Source: Prorocentrum cordatum (lineage: Eukaryota; Sar; Dinophyceae; Prorocentrales; Prorocentraceae). Taken from it: a stretch of 64,000 nucleotides of DNA. Below, piece after piece: positions 30,445 through 41,517 of this stretch (its first letter is position 1; the number at the start of each line of letters is the position of its first letter). A program made the position numbers and the translations under genes. The notes beneath the pieces were generated by a model, which worked only from the letters and a program-made list of their open reading frames with translations, ran no database searches and was not told where the DNA came from. The stretch spans positions 1,090,483 to 1,154,482 of the forward strand of contig CAUYUJ010019948.1 of NCBI GenBank assembly GCA_963575745.1, in the 5' to 3' direction.

Positions 30445-31180
30445 ACCACACACATTGTACCCGTTCCATTGCGCCACCTAGATTGTACTGCGTATGCAGC
30501 AGAGATAAGCTTGCTTGGCTCACGTTGCATCACTCCTCTACCCCACTGGCAATGTTTCCGGCACGGTGGCTGCTTGGCCTCTTGTGGTTCCCCCAGGCTT
30601 GGCCCGCTATGGCTTCTGACAACCGCTCTCTGACCTAATTCCCTGCACGTCCCGTGGCTGCTCGGCCTCCCATTTCATTCTTCAGTTCCCTCTCCAAAAA
30701 AAGAAGGACCAAGTTTCCCCTCTGCGCTATCCCTGCTGGCCTCGTTCTCCGCGCTGGATGTTTTGTTGGCCTCCTGTGGCTTGGCATGCGTTGCCATGGT
30801 GGTCCACACACATTCCGTTCCGCGCGCAGCCGTTGTGTGCCGCACATGTGGGCTTCCATATTCCCAGGATTTCCAACGCAATGGGAGTCCACTCGTATGG
30901 AGGTCCCACCATATGGAGTGCTACACATGGTGTAGGAAAGTGCTATTTGGGGTGCTCGCGCTGTCATTGTCATCTGACTTTTCTTTTCGGGGGAATGGGT
31001 TGAGGCGGGAAGCATATGCTTCGCAGGGGTGAAACGTTTTTGGCTCGGACTCGCGCATACGGTTCGGCGTCCTCGTTTTCTGACCCCTTTTTCTTCCTGC
31101 TCTTGCTCTTCCTTTGAATTCCTCATTCTGATTGTTGACGGTTGGCGAACTTGGATCTTCAAGGACCTTCTCCATATTTG
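30445..31180. other. no confident gene
   Basis: Holds a 93-codon plus-strand frame (30654-30935) without a domain or splice evidence. Confidence 0.3.
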
Positions 31181-31874
31181 GGAGAACCGAAGGGCATTGA
31201 TACCGTTATTCCCCAGACCTCTCCGTGATGCGTTCTGCCGAGGATTTCGAGGGGAATCCAGCGGTGGCGACGAGGTCCTCCCAGGAGGCTCAACAAGGCG
31301 AGAACGAGGGATGGGTGGCGGCATGGATTCCTATTCCTCTCACGCTCGGGGAACTTGGATCCACAAGGAGCTTCCTCATACTGCTGCTCCTCCTTCTCAT
31401 CCGCCCTTCCTCCTCCCCACCACCTGCGCACCCCCTCCCACCCCTCTCCCTCCGCCCCCGCCCTTCGACCTGGAGCCAGTCGGGCCCCTCGGTGAGGAGC
31501 TTGAAGAGATTTCTCCTTGGATTCTTGGGGCGGGGGAGACGTGTTTCATGCTTCCCCCTGACTTGATGTCGCTCCACAACAACCCCCCCTGATTCTCGTC
31601 GTCGTCCCACTCGTCCGGTCGACCCGCCTGACCTGCCTCGGCATCCGTCCTCGCCCTCCTCACGCTCCCCTTGCCCGGCGGCGCCGTCCTGTGCGGGCGC
31701 TCGGAATAAGATTTGCTTGATTGCTAGACTCGGCTCGCCGGCTCCGCTCGCGTGGCCGCGCCCAAAGAGAGCACCGGCCATGGTCTTGGTCATCAATCGC
31801 GGAGCCACCGAGGAGGGGGGTGGAGGAGGAGGAGGAGGAGGGGAAGGAAAAGGGGGAGTTTGAGAAAAGCAAGG

Positions 31875-32065
31875 GAACGCATAAACATCAACTGTCGGAG
31901 GTCCGCGCTGATTTCTTGGATCGACGCTGGACCCCCTTTCCGTGGCACACGGAGCGCGCTGGAGGCGGCACTGCAGGCGCCGCCAGTGGGTTCCAGCGAC
32001 GAACCAAGAAATCTGCGCGGACCTTCGAACATCTATGTGCACGCCACTTCTTGTTTCTTGGTCGA
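31875..32065. mobile_element. inverted-repeat element, family G
   Basis: The left arm GGAGGTCCGCGCTGATTTCT and the right arm ACCAAGAAATCTGCGCGGAC are inverted. The left end carries GGGAACGCATAAACATCAAC like the 19905 hairpin, but a GC-rich interior of about 80 bases separates the arms. Confidence 0.65.
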
Positions 32066-32311
32066 GTGCGACGAGGGGCAGGGGCGGGGGCGTCTATCTT
32101 CTCTCCCCCCGACTTTCCCCCCCAACGTTTCCCCTACCCCTCTTTCCGCCGGGAAGTTTCGTCCCCGAAGTTTCGTCCCCTCAGGTACCCCCCTTGGCAC
32201 CAGGGAGTCCTTCTTTACGTGCTGCGTTTCATGTTATGTGCGTGATCGTCACGTCTGCGCGGGCATCCGCGCAGGGCGGAGGAGGGCGGCTGGAGCGGGG
32301 GGAATGACGGG

Positions 32312-32535
32312 GGGGAGGAGGATAACGAGAAGGAGGAGGAGAAGAATGAGGAGGAGGGGGGAGGAGGAGCAGGAGGAGCAGGAGGAGGAGGAGGAGAAGG
32401 AGGATGAGGAGGAGGAAGAGAAGGAGGAGCAGGAGGAGGAGCAGGAACAGGAGGAGGAGGAGGAGGAGCAGGAGAAGGAGCAGGAGGAGCAGGAGGAGGA
32501 AGAGGAGGAGGAGGATGAGGAGCAGGAGGAGGTAA
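32312..32535. repeat. (GGA)n / GGAGCA array
   Basis: GGA and GAGCAG units. It ends about 140 bases before the decayed PPR gene. Confidence 0.9.
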
Positions 32536-32676
32536 GATAAGATACGACCTGTCGCGAAGCGAGCTCAAATTACAACCGCTGGCACCTCAGACGACGTAGA
32601 AGAACGCTGCCAAGGGCCTGGCCTCAGAACAACAGGAGGACACTGGGGCCGACTGTGCCGTTCACGCAGGGAACAA

Positions 32677-33971
32677 TCATTGAGGCGTGCACTCTGAGTT
32701 CTGAGGTGAATAGGTACCTCGCGCGCCTGGAGCTGCAGCACCGAACGTGGACGCGGGAGCGGGCGCTGGTGCAATCGAAGCCATGGCGCCAGCAGCGGCA
32801 GCCACAGCAGCAGCGTAGCTCGCCTCCTTCGCCACCCGATCGGCCGCGGGAGGCACCTCCTTCGGTGTGGAACGGTACCCGCGGATGCTCCGTCGCGACT
32901 TCGCCACACACAGGCCCTGATCCCCGAATTGTAGCTGATCGCGTCGGGCTCCAGCTTCGCTTTCCGTCATCTTGCACACATCTGGTGGACCAAGAGCTAG
33001 GCTAGTGGCATCGGGCTCCAACTTCGCCGCTCCCTTCTCGCAGTGGGTTGTCTTCGCCCCAGGCATGCCCTGATCTCCGATTTGCAGAGGATCACGTTGG
33101 GCTCTACCTTCTGTTTCCGTCCTCTCGCTCTCGTTGGCTGGGTCGAGGGCTAGGCAGGTAGCGTCGGGCTCTCTAACTTTTCCGTCCGCTTCTCGCAAAA
33201 AAAAGTGTCCGAAGGAGATCGCCGACGGCTTCGGGCCGCGACTTCGCCACGCAGATGCGCTGATCCCCGAATTGTAGATGATCACGTCGGGCTCCACTCC
33301 GCCTTCCGTCATCTTGCACGCATTGGTTGGATCAAGAGCCAGGCTAGTGGCATTCGGCTCCAACTTCGCCGCTCCCTTCTCGTTGTGGGCTGTATTCGCC
33401 TCGAGCTTGCCCTGATCTCCGCTTTGCAGAGGGTCGCGTCGGGCTCTACCTTCGCCTTCCGTCCTCTCGCTCTCGGTGGCTGGGTCGAGGGCTAGGCTTG
33501 TAGCGTCGGGCTCTAACTTCGCCGTCCGCTTCTCGCACAGAGGTGTCCGAGAGGGTCCCGCGTACACCGTGCGAAAGTCACTGTCGACGTCGGGCTGCGA
33601 CTTCGCTTCAAAATTGCCTTCATCCCAGAATCGTAGCTGATCACATTGGGCTCCAACTTCGCCTTCCTCTTCTCGCATACGTTGGCTGGGTCACGAGTTT
33701 GGCTTGCAATGGTGGGCTCCACCTTTTCCTCGCACCACTCGCAATAACGCGTTGGTTGAATCCACTTCTCTTCCAACCCCCCAACCAATGCCCAATCATG
33801 TGGAGCCTCCCGCTGACTGGTATGCTGCAGCATCTTGCGGAGGTGCTCCACCTCACGGGTCAGTCGGTGGATGGCTCGTTCAGCCGACAAGTGTGCCCAA
33901 ACCCGACGGGCTTTGCGCTCCCGCGGGGTGAGCCTTGGGCGCCACTCTTCGGCACCCATCCCGTAGCACAA
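32677..33971 (-). pseudogene. decayed PPR-repeat gene with internal 343-bp tandem duplication
   Basis: PPR proteins bind organellar RNA. Minus-strand fragments match the dinoflagellate-style repeat: AKLEPNVISYDSGMKA (about 33650), AKLEPDATSLALDP (33510), VEPDVIIYNSGISA (33290) and AKLEPDATSLALGP (33010). A leader from the ATG at 33957 reads as a coiled coil (AIHRLTREVEHLRKML) and is continuous with the first repeats. The block 32905-33247 is repeated at 33248-33590 with period 343, and a partial third copy reaches about 33760. Because 343 is not a multiple of three, the PPR frame is lost at each duplication, and fragments appear in alternating frames. A long open frame still spans 32677-33678, ending in an Ala-rich tail. 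The gene is almost certainly non-functional. The family call is fairly secure. Confidence 0.6.
32905..33760. repeat. 343-bp tandem repeat, about 2.5 copies
   Basis: Anchors CTGATCCCCGAATTGTAG at 32917 and 33260, and CTGATCTCCG at 33070 and 33413, give the same period of 343. A weaker 153-base sub-period lies within each unit. Confidence 0.8.
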
Positions 33972-34094
33972 CTAAGCTCCAGTGTTTGTTGATGTCAAGA
34001 GCGTTCAAACAACTGACAGCCGCGACACCATCCTTCAAGCACCACGGGGAGGTCCTGGTGTGGCCCGGACGAGGAAGCCTGGGCCGAAGTTGCT

Positions 34095-34330
34095 TGAGTG
34101 AGGAGGAGGAGGAGGAAGAGGAGGAGGAGGAGGAGGAGGAGGAGGAGGAGGAGAAGAAGAAGGACGCTGGTGAGGGGGAGGGGGAGGATGTGGGCCAGGA
34201 GGGGTTCGGGGTGAGGACGAAGGCGGGGGGGAATGGGAGAGGAGGGCGGCGGCGTGAGGACAAGGCGAGGGGGAGGGAAGGGGGAGGGGGCGGTGGACGG
34301 AGGACGAGGACGATGACGATCAGGACTGTT
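34095..34330. repeat. (GGA)n and G-rich tract
   Basis: GGA tract at 34095-34160, followed by GGGGGAG-rich sequence. Confidence 0.8.
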
Positions 34331-35785
34331 TGGTTGTCGCGGCCATCACCTTCGTGCGAGGTCGAGGGCGTGCACGAGGCGCGAGAACGCGAACGGAATA
34401 GTTTTTGCACGTGTGCGCGTGTTTACACATCGGCACCCGCATGTCCGGGCGCACCTGCGCAAACTGCAAGGCGTGCGTGCGTGCATGGCCGGTCCGAGCT
34501 TTGTGCGCGCACGTGGTAGGAACGCCCCGAGAAGCACGCAGGTCGAAAACGCGTTTCTAGGTGCGTGTGCGTGGCCGTGCACGCGCACTGCGCCCCGGCG
34601 GCGCCCCGATGCCTACCAGGGACGAGTCCCTCCCAGGGTCTGCGTCCGTGTCCGGAGGCACGCGGCACTTTCTGGGAGCTCGCCGGGCGGCCTGGGCGGC
34701 GCTGTTCACGGACGAGCGGGGACGGGGCGAGTCTTCCGTCGGTCTCTCGGTGCTCCGTTTGCCCGTTTTCTTGTTCCCTGCGCATTCCTCGAGGCGTTTC
34801 CTCGTTTCCTCCTCGTGCCTTTCATTGCTCGGTCGTTCATGTTCGTCTCACGTTCGACATCCTCCCTCCTCGGTCCCACCCGTTCGTCCCTCTGTTGTTC
34901 CCACTCTCCACTCGCTGTCCCCTCCTCCGCTCTTTCCCCTGCCCCTCGCCATCTCGCGAGTACGTCCTGTTTCCGAGAGGCGTCTCGTCTGTTTTGCTCC
35001 TCTCTGTCTTCTTCTGTTGTTTGTTCTCTCGCTCACTCTCTTTTTTTCTATGTCTTCTCCTCTCCCTACACATATAACCTCAGGAGGTCTTTAGTTCTGA
35101 CCCCCCCCCTGTTTCTCTCGGCGGAGAGCAAACTCGCCCATCCTCCTTCTCCTACTGCTTTTCCTGCTCCTCCTTTTCCTCCTCCTTCTCTCCCCCCCTT
35201 CTCCTCTTCCTCCTCCTCATGCTCTTCCTCTTCTTTGCGTTCCTCGTCTCATTCCTCCTCGTCCACCGAGTAGTTTCCCATTGCTGTTGTTTGCCGTGCT
35301 AGATAGTGTTAGCGGCTTCTTTCTCCCAGCGAAGCATGCTCCGCGGGTACCATTGCACGAAAGAGATTGTTCAGCACGTGTGTAAGAGTTCTGCAACATG
35401 AAGGGACATATTTGTCGCCGAAGGAGTTGCTCACTATCGTCTCCTTCATGTCGTCGCTGTTGCTGTATATTGCAATATATGCCGATGCGTTCCCCATCAA
35501 CATCTACGTCTTCGTCGTCTGCGCCCGCGTCGCGGGCCACCGATCGGTTGCCCGCCATTGTTGGCCATGCTGGGTCATGTAGGGGGGGTGTTCTCTCAGC
35601 GAATGATGCTCCGTCGGCTAACCCTGCAGGAGGATTGCAATGTTTGTGCGGTTGCTGCCGCGGACAAATGATTAGGTACCACTAGTGGTTGGACCCAAGT
35701 GAGTCAATCAGGCCGCCGGACAAGATATGGTTTACCAGTTGTTTGTGGTATCCTACACAACTACACGTCCATACATGCATCCATC
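34330..35785. other. no confident gene; TCC tract at 35150-35270
   Basis: CpG-rich 34400-34700, then T/C-rich sequence with a short TCC array. Long plus-strand frames here are driven by composition. Confidence 0.35.
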
Positions 35786-35786
35786 C

Positions 35787-35831
35787 ATCAATGCATACAT
35801 ACATACATACATACATACATACATACATACA
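35787..35831. repeat. (CATA)n microsatellite, left flank of the retrogene
   Basis: About 11 CATA units ending directly at the spliced-leader relict. The same repeat resumes at 37288. Confidence 0.9.
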
Positions 35832-35864
35832 TCCGTAGCCATGTTGGCTAAAGCCAGGCCCAAG
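35832..35864 (+). other. relict dinoflagellate spliced leader, two tandem copies
   Basis: 35832-35853 matches the 22-nt leader (core CCGTAGCCATTTTGGCTCAA) at 20 of 22 positions. 35854-35864 (CCAGGCCCAAG) fits the shortened second relict, which should begin at CCAT, with a four-base deletion and one change. The order is full relict then shortened relict. This is what results when an mRNA is reverse-transcribed, re-expressed with splicing at the CCGTAG acceptor, and copied back again. Confidence 0.65.
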
Positions 35865-35895
35865 CCAGGATGTGCTACGCAATTCGCATTAATTG

Positions 35896-37248
35896 ATGTT
35901 TTGCGTTCGCTTTGTTCTCGCTCTGTCGCTGCTGGGTATCCGCATCGCCCTTGTCGCGGCGCAGCTGTCTATTCGTTTCCTCATAGTGCAGTTGATTGGT
36001 GAGGAGTTCGCTTCCACTGCTCTGGCACTTCAGCGGACGGGAGTTCTGTATCGGCCACTGGCCGCTCTCAACGACTTGGCCAATAGGGCGAAACATCGGG
36101 GGTTCCTTGGGTGGTGGCCATTTTGGATGTCTCTTCGCCGAGCGAGGTCCAAGCGCAGCAAGCAGTCCAAGCCTATCCCCATATCGATCTTCGAGGCTCT
36201 GGAGCGAGACTGTTTTTTTGGTCCACTTTCGAATTCTGCATTGTCCCTTTCTTCTTCGCCGTATGTTCCCTGTGATCAATTACAGTCAAATCAATTGATG
36301 CAAGCTCTTATCGAGTTCCAAAATTCTACAATTTCTGGCCTGGTACAGGAGCTGGAGGATGCACGTGTCCATTCTTCTTTGCATGTCCCGTCACAGGCTC
36401 ACAATGGCGCTTCGGCAGTCAATACTCTTGAAGCTCGGGTGGACACTGTCACGTTATCTCTTCAGAAGTGCTCTGCGGACATCAAGAGGCTGGCCAACTC
36501 GATGGGGAAGTCCATCGATGCTAGGCTGGATCGACGCTTGGAGGATCGGCTGGGCGCGCATGCGCAGAAGGTGCAGCAGGAGGTTATGAAGGCTGTGGAT
36601 CAAGTGCTGGCGAAGGTGAAGCAGCTGGGCACTTTCGTGCCAGCCCCCCCGCACGATACTTTTGCTGCCGCCTCTGGCGGCCCCGCCGCGCGTGCCGCTG
36701 ATGATGGAGGCTCTCAGCCGAGATTGACTCGTCGGCAGAGGCGAGCAGCCCGACTGGCAAGCCCGACCAGTGCGAGGCACGTCGAGGCCACTGCTGCAGA
36801 TGGGACGTGCGTCACACAGAGTGCGATGGACACGGAGTGCGAGCAGCCCATTTCTCGGTGCGCGTCCTCATCCGCTGGGTCGGGCTCCTCCCTGGGCGCG
36901 AACGCCTCCGCAGTGAGGACAGAGGTGCAGGCTCCAGAGGCCGATCTGGTACATTTTGTCCGTCATAAAATCAACCTCGACCGGTGGACCCAAAAGCTCA
37001 ATAACATGTCCGTGGAAGGGGTTGAGTTGGGGGCTCTGGCAGCAGCGGACTGCGACACGGATTGTGATGTCCCAGTCCCGTCGCCCCCGTTGGAGCAACA
37101 ACAGGCATGCTCTCGCCTTTCTGCGAGCAACACATCTTCTACGTTCAGTGCTGGCTCTCGCCATTCTGGCACCACACCAAAGTCAAAGAAAGTGAATCTG
37201 GGATCGAGGACTTCTGAGAAGGCTGCCGCCGTCCTGTGGGAAAGGTAG
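35896..37248 (+). CDS. retrogene-like ORF: hydrophobic N-terminus plus coiled coil, function unknown
   Basis: 450 codons from the ATG at 35896, without introns. This start is the first in-frame ATG after the spliced-leader relict; a nine-codon upstream ORF lies at 35869-35895. The N-terminus (MFCVRFVLALSLLGIRIALV) looks like a signal anchor. Next comes a basic segment (RRARSKRSKQSK), a predicted coiled coil around residues 140-240 (IEFQNSTISGLVQELEDARV; VNTLEARVDTVTLSLQKC; KVQQEVMKAVDQVLAKVKQL), a basic patch (PRLTRRQRRAARL) and a Ser-rich tail. No family is recognised; a retroelement ORF1-like nucleic-acid-binding protein is one possibility. The absence of introns and the leader relict mark it as copied from mRNA. 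It lies inside a CATA microsatellite. It may be expressed or may be a still-open retropseudogene. Confidence 0.55.
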   Translation: MFCVRFVLALSLLGIRIALVAAQLSIRFLIVQLIGEEFASTALALQRTGVLYRPLAALNDLANRAKHRGFLGWWPFWMSLRRARSKRSKQSKPIPISIFEALERDCFFGPLSNSALSLSSSPYVPCDQLQSNQLMQALIEFQNSTISGLVQELEDARVHSSLHVPSQAHNGASAVNTLEARVDTVTLSLQKCSADIKRLANSMGKSIDARLDRRLEDRLGAHAQKVQQEVMKAVDQVLAKVKQLGTFVPAPPHDTFAAASGGPAARAADDGGSQPRLTRRQRRAARLASPTSARHVEATAADGTCVTQSAMDTECEQPISRCASSSAGSGSSLGANASAVRTEVQAPEADLVHFVRHKINLDRWTQKLNNMSVEGVELGALAAADCDTDCDVPVPSPPLEQQQACSRLSASNTSSTFSAGSRHSGTTPKSKKVNLGSRTSEKAAAVLWER

Positions 37249-37287
37249 GCATGTTTATGCCCTTGGGATCCTGATGTGCGCCTCGTG

Positions 37288-38170
37288 TACGAGTGATACA
37301 TACATACATACATACACACCTACATACATATACACATACATACGCGCATGCACACATACATTGCATGCATTCATGCACACATATATGTATATATATGTAC
37401 ACACGCATGCATGCATACATACGTACACACATGCATAGGCATATACACGTATATACATATGCATTTACATATTAGCATGCATACATACAGTCTGGATTTC
37501 CCACACACGTCCGTGCATACGTGCATGTATACATGCTTACGTTCACTCATACATGCATTCATTCATTCAGTAACGCATACATATACATGCATGTACATAC
37601 ACACACACACATGTCTATACATGCACATACTTGCATATACACGCGTATATATTCAGATCCATACATACATATCTCAACACGCATGAAAACAATCATACAT
37701 GGGTAAACACATCAATGCATTCACGCATACAAGCATACATCCCTTCACATACACATGCACAACATTACATACATAAACACCTTCATATATGCATGCATGC
37801 ACGCATGCAATCACACATACATGCACAAATCCATACAAACAAACATGACTACGCACATACTCGCATACACACAATCATTCATACATTCACATTCATACAT
37901 ACATGCGTACATGCATGCATACCTCCCTAACCACCCACTTCCCTACCTACCCACCGACCTACCTACCAACACACGTACATATATTTGTATTAACATACAT
38001 ATGCATACATACAGGCCAATGCATATACACATACATATACGGATTGTCTGTATATCTCGGTGTATCTATAAACGATATATATATATATATGTATATATAT
38101 ACATGTACACGTATACAATTCTATGCATATATATATATATATATATACATATGTATATATATATATATGA
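37288..38170. repeat. (CATA)n degenerate array ending in (TA)n
   Basis: CATACATA, CATGCATA and CACACATA units for about 750 bases, then (TA)n at 38075-38168. The His/Tyr/Thr frames are artefacts. Confidence 0.95.
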
Positions 38171-38204
38171 ACGAGCGTGTTCTACCGCTGCTGGCGGGAA
38201 GCCG

Positions 38205-38345
38205 GGGGGGTCGCTGGGGGTTCCCAACCCGTCCCCCCCGAAAACCGAGGGGGGTCACTACCAGTTCGAACCCCTCCCCCCCCAGCTCACCATGAAAAGG
38301 GGGGGGTCACTACCAGTTCGAGCCCCCCCCCCGCCTTCGCCGCTG
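38205..38345. repeat. left inverted array (GTCACTACCAGTTCGA)
   Basis: Two units GGGGTCACTACCAGTTCGA with poly-C runs. They are inverted relative to 39345-39680. Confidence 0.8.
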
Positions 38346-38379
38346 GCGACCGAGTCCCGCTCCTCCGGACAGCGGGACA

Positions 38380-39325
38380 ATGGTGGGGAGACTGGGACAG
38401 TGGTGGGAACGGTGGTGGTGGGGACAGTGCTGCGGGGACAGTGGGACAGTGGTGCGGACAGTGCTGGCGACGGTGGTGGTGAAGACTGTGGTGAGGGGAC
38501 AGCGGGACAGTGGTGGGGACGGTGGGACAGTGGTGGGGACGGTAGTGGTGGGGACTGGCGAAGGCGGTGGTGAGGACAGTGGTGGGACAGTAGCACAGTG
38601 GGGAGAGTGGTGGGGACAGTGGGACAGTGGTGGGGACAGTGAGGACGGTGGGACAGCACAGTGAGACAGCGGCGGGGACAGTGGGACAGTGGTGGGCACA
38701 GTGGGGACAGTGGGACAGTGCTGGGGACCGTGGGGAAAGTGGGGAGATGGGGAACGTGGTGGGACAATGGTGCGGAGAGTAGGGACAGTGATACACTGGT
38801 GGGGGCACTGGTGGGGACAGCAGGGTCAATGGTGGGAACAGTGGGGACAGTGGGACAGTGGTGGGGACTGTGGGACAGTGGTGGGGACGGTGGTGGTGGG
38901 GACAATGGTGTGGGGACAGTAGGAATGTGGTGGGGACAGTGGGACAGTGGTGGGGACAGTGGTGGTGGGGACTGGTGAGGGCGGTGGCGAGGACGGCGGT
39001 GGGACAGTGGGACAGAGGTACAGTGGGGACAGTGGTGGGGGCAGTGGGGACAGTGGTGGGAACAGTGGGACAGCTCAGTGGGACAGCAGCGGGGACACTG
39101 GGACAGTGGGGACAGTGGGACAGTGGTTGGGGCAGTTGGGAAAGTGGGGAGAGTGGGACCGTGGTGGGAACAGTGGTGGGGACAGTGGGGACAGTGCGAC
39201 AGTGGTGGGGGCCCTGGTGGGGACAGTGGGGACGTTGGTGGAGCAGCGGGGACAGTGGTGGTGAGGACAGTGGTGCTGGGGACAGCAGTGGGGGATGTGG
39301 TGCGGACGGTGGTAGGGACCTGGGA
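38380..39325. repeat. GGGGACAGTGGGACAGTGGT minisatellite, about 0.95 kb
   Basis: Units of 11-21 nt (GTGGGACA, GTGGTGGGGACA, GGTGGTGGTGGGGACA) in irregular order. Not a CRISPR: no constant spacers. Confidence 0.95.
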
Positions 39326-39344
39326 GTCGTTTGCCGGCGATGAG

Positions 39345-39820
39345 CGTGGGGGGGGGGTTCGAATTGGTAGTGACCCTCCCTGGTTTTCTGGAAGGGGGGG
39401 GGGGTCGAGCTGGTAGTGACCCCCTCCCCGGTTTTCTGGGGGGGGGTTCGAACCGGTAGTGATCCCCCTCGGTTTTCCGGAGGATGGGGGGGGCTCGAAC
39501 GATAGTTACCCCCTCCCGGTTTTTTGTTTTGGGGGGGGGTCGAATTCCCCCGGTTTTCCGGATGGGGGGGGGGTCGAAACCATAGTGACCCCCCCCGGTT
39601 TTTTCGGAGAGGGGCCCATCTTGCAGGGGGGGGTTCGAACCGGTAGTGAACCCCCTCCGGTTTTCCAGAGGGGGAGGGGGGAGGTTTTGCTGGAGGGAAG
39701 GGGGGGGAAGGGGGGGGGTCCCAGCAGAGGGGGGGGGGGATTTTCGGAGATGGGGGAGGGACCCCCGGGTTACGGAGGAAGGGGAAGGGGGGGAATTTTC
39801 CATAGTAAAGCGGCGGTGGA
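39345..39820. repeat. right inverted array (GGTTCGAACCGGTAGTGA) and G-runs
   Basis: Seven or so units of TTCGAACCGGTAGTGACCCC at 45-60 base spacing, separated by CGGTTTTCCGG and long G runs, then G-rich sequence to 39800. Confidence 0.85.
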
Positions 39821-39823
39821 TCA

Positions 39824-39825
<2 letters not shown>

Positions 39826-39878
<53 letters not shown>

Positions 39879-39960
39879 ATATATATATATATATGTATGA
39901 GCATATATTCATACATGTTTACACACCTATACTTATATATGTACATACATCTATATGTGT
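39826..39960. repeat. (CT)n, (TTTC)n, (TA)n and ATAC microsatellites
   Basis: CT x about 20, then TTTC, TATATA, and CATA-like units; mirrors the composition left of 38170. Confidence 0.9.
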
Positions 39961-40790
39961 GTATGCGCAGATTTGGTGTTGAGACCCCTCTGGCGGGCTA
40001 CTCGGGGGCCTGTTGAGGCGGCCAGGACAGTCCTGGGGCCTGTGTGCAACCCGGGGCCTCACCAGAGGGAGGGATGAAGAGGATTGGTGGAGGGAGAGTC
40101 GCAGGGAGGGATAAGGGAGTGTTCGGGGACCGGCGGAGGGAAGGGGGGCAGGGAGACGAAGCGGCGGAGAAGGGGCTCGCAGGGGGGGAGGCTTGAAGAG
40201 GGGACGTGCACACAGGCACGACGACCCGACTGGAGCTGGGGGTAGCTCCCATCGCGAACCGACCGTCACACCCTGATCCCGTCCCCCGCGCGCTCTGCCG
40301 ATTCCCTTTCGAACTCGCCGTGGCGATCCTGGTCAGATAGGAGTTGCCGCGCGTTCCATCGTTGGCGAGGTGGCGGGGGAACGGGCATGTTCGCGAATAC
40401 TGGACGCGTCATGCGCGACACGCCGGAAAGTCAATCCATGGATCTGGATATCTTCTTGGCGGAGGAAGTTGTCTTCGGCGCGAGGATGAATTTCAGACGC
40501 CTCTCTCCCCGACATCGTCGGCCACCCCGTCCTCGGTCTCCTCATCGTCTCTCTTCTCCCCCTTTGCGGAAAGGGTAGAGGGGGGATAGGCACAAGGAGT
40601 GACACATCGTCCCCAATCGCTTATTTATCGCCGATAGAGGTGACGGAAAGAGCGAGGTACGAGCGAGTGACGTTGAGTAGGGGGCGAAGCCCTTCTTAGG
40701 GGGGGTCCAGGGGGGGTGCGAGGCCCAGACGTATGGTCTGATAGCCCGTTTCCCTCGTATTTTTTTGAGTGAAGCGGCTCCCGGGCGGCT
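39960..40790. other. no confident gene
   Basis: A short plus-strand frame at 40387-40500 (DTPESQSMDLDIFLAEEVVF) is protein-like but unsupported. Confidence 0.3.
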
Positions 40791-40794
40791 CCTA

Positions 40795-41075
40795 TGGCCC
40801 ATTTCTTCCCCAGACGGGCCCAAGACGGCCCAGAGGCCTCAAATATCGCCCCAAGACGGCCCGGGAGGCGCCCCAAAGAGGCCCAAAACGGTCCAAGAGG
40901 GCCCCCAGACGGGCCCAAGACGGCCTAAGAGGCCCCAAAGATCATCCCAAGACTGCCTCAGAGGCGCCCCAAAGGGGCCCAAAACGGCCCAAGATGGCCC
41001 CCATACGGCCCCAATACGGCCAAGAATGCCCCGAGGGCCCTAAGAGAGCCCAAGAGGGCGCCAATAGGCTCCCCA
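40795..41075. repeat. CCAAGAGGCCCC tandem array (inverted CCTCTTGG type)
   Basis: Units CCAAGACGGCC and CAAAGAGGCCC; it runs directly into the GGA array at 41087. Confidence 0.8.
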
Positions 41076-41086
41076 GCGCGCCCGAA

Positions 41087-41517
41087 GAGGAGGAGGGCGA
41101 GGAGGAGGAGCAGGAGGAGGAGGAGGCGGAGGAGGAGGAGGAGGAGGAGGAGGACGAGGAGGAGGAGGAGGAGGAGGAAGAAGAGGAGAAGTAGGAGGAG
41201 GGGGAGGAGGAGGAGGAGGAGGAGGAGGAGGAGGAGGAGGAGGAGGAGGAGGAGGAGGAGGAGGAGGAGGAGGAGGAGGAACGAGGACGAGGCCAAGGGA
41301 GGACGAGGAGGGAGGTAGAAGGAGGAGGTGGAGGAAGAGGAGGAGGAGGAGGAGGAGGAGGAACGAGGACGAGGCCAAGCGAGGAGGAGGGAGGTAGAAG
41401 GAGGAGGGGGAGGAAGAGGAGGAGGAGGAAGGAGGAGGAGGAGGCGGAGGAGGAGGAGGAGGAGAAGGCGGAGGCGGAGGCGGGGGCGGAGGCGGAGGCG
41501 GAGGCGAAAGCGGAGGA
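41087..41517. repeat. (GGA)n / GGAGGC array, left of LINE
   Basis: About 430 bases of GGA units ending in GGAGGCGGAGGCGAAAGCGG. It continues as the tract at 44578-44706 on the other side of the LINE. Confidence 0.95.
41503..41517. other. 15-bp target-site duplication, left copy
   Basis: GGCGAAAGCGGAGGA, identical to 44578-44592. Confidence 0.85.

Noticed and set aside
36114-36130. Possible spliced-leader fragment CCATTTTGGATG
   Set aside because: Only 9-10 bases match, it lacks the CCGTAG part, and it lies inside an open reading frame.
38380-39325. CRISPR-like array of GGGGACAGTGG repeats
   Set aside because: There are no unique spacers of constant length, the units run into one another, and the DNA is eukaryotic.
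39345-39680. tRNA T-arm-like GGTTCGAACC motifs
   Set aside because: The motif is a repeated palindrome in a G/C-run array. There is no acceptor stem, D arm or anticodon arm around any copy.
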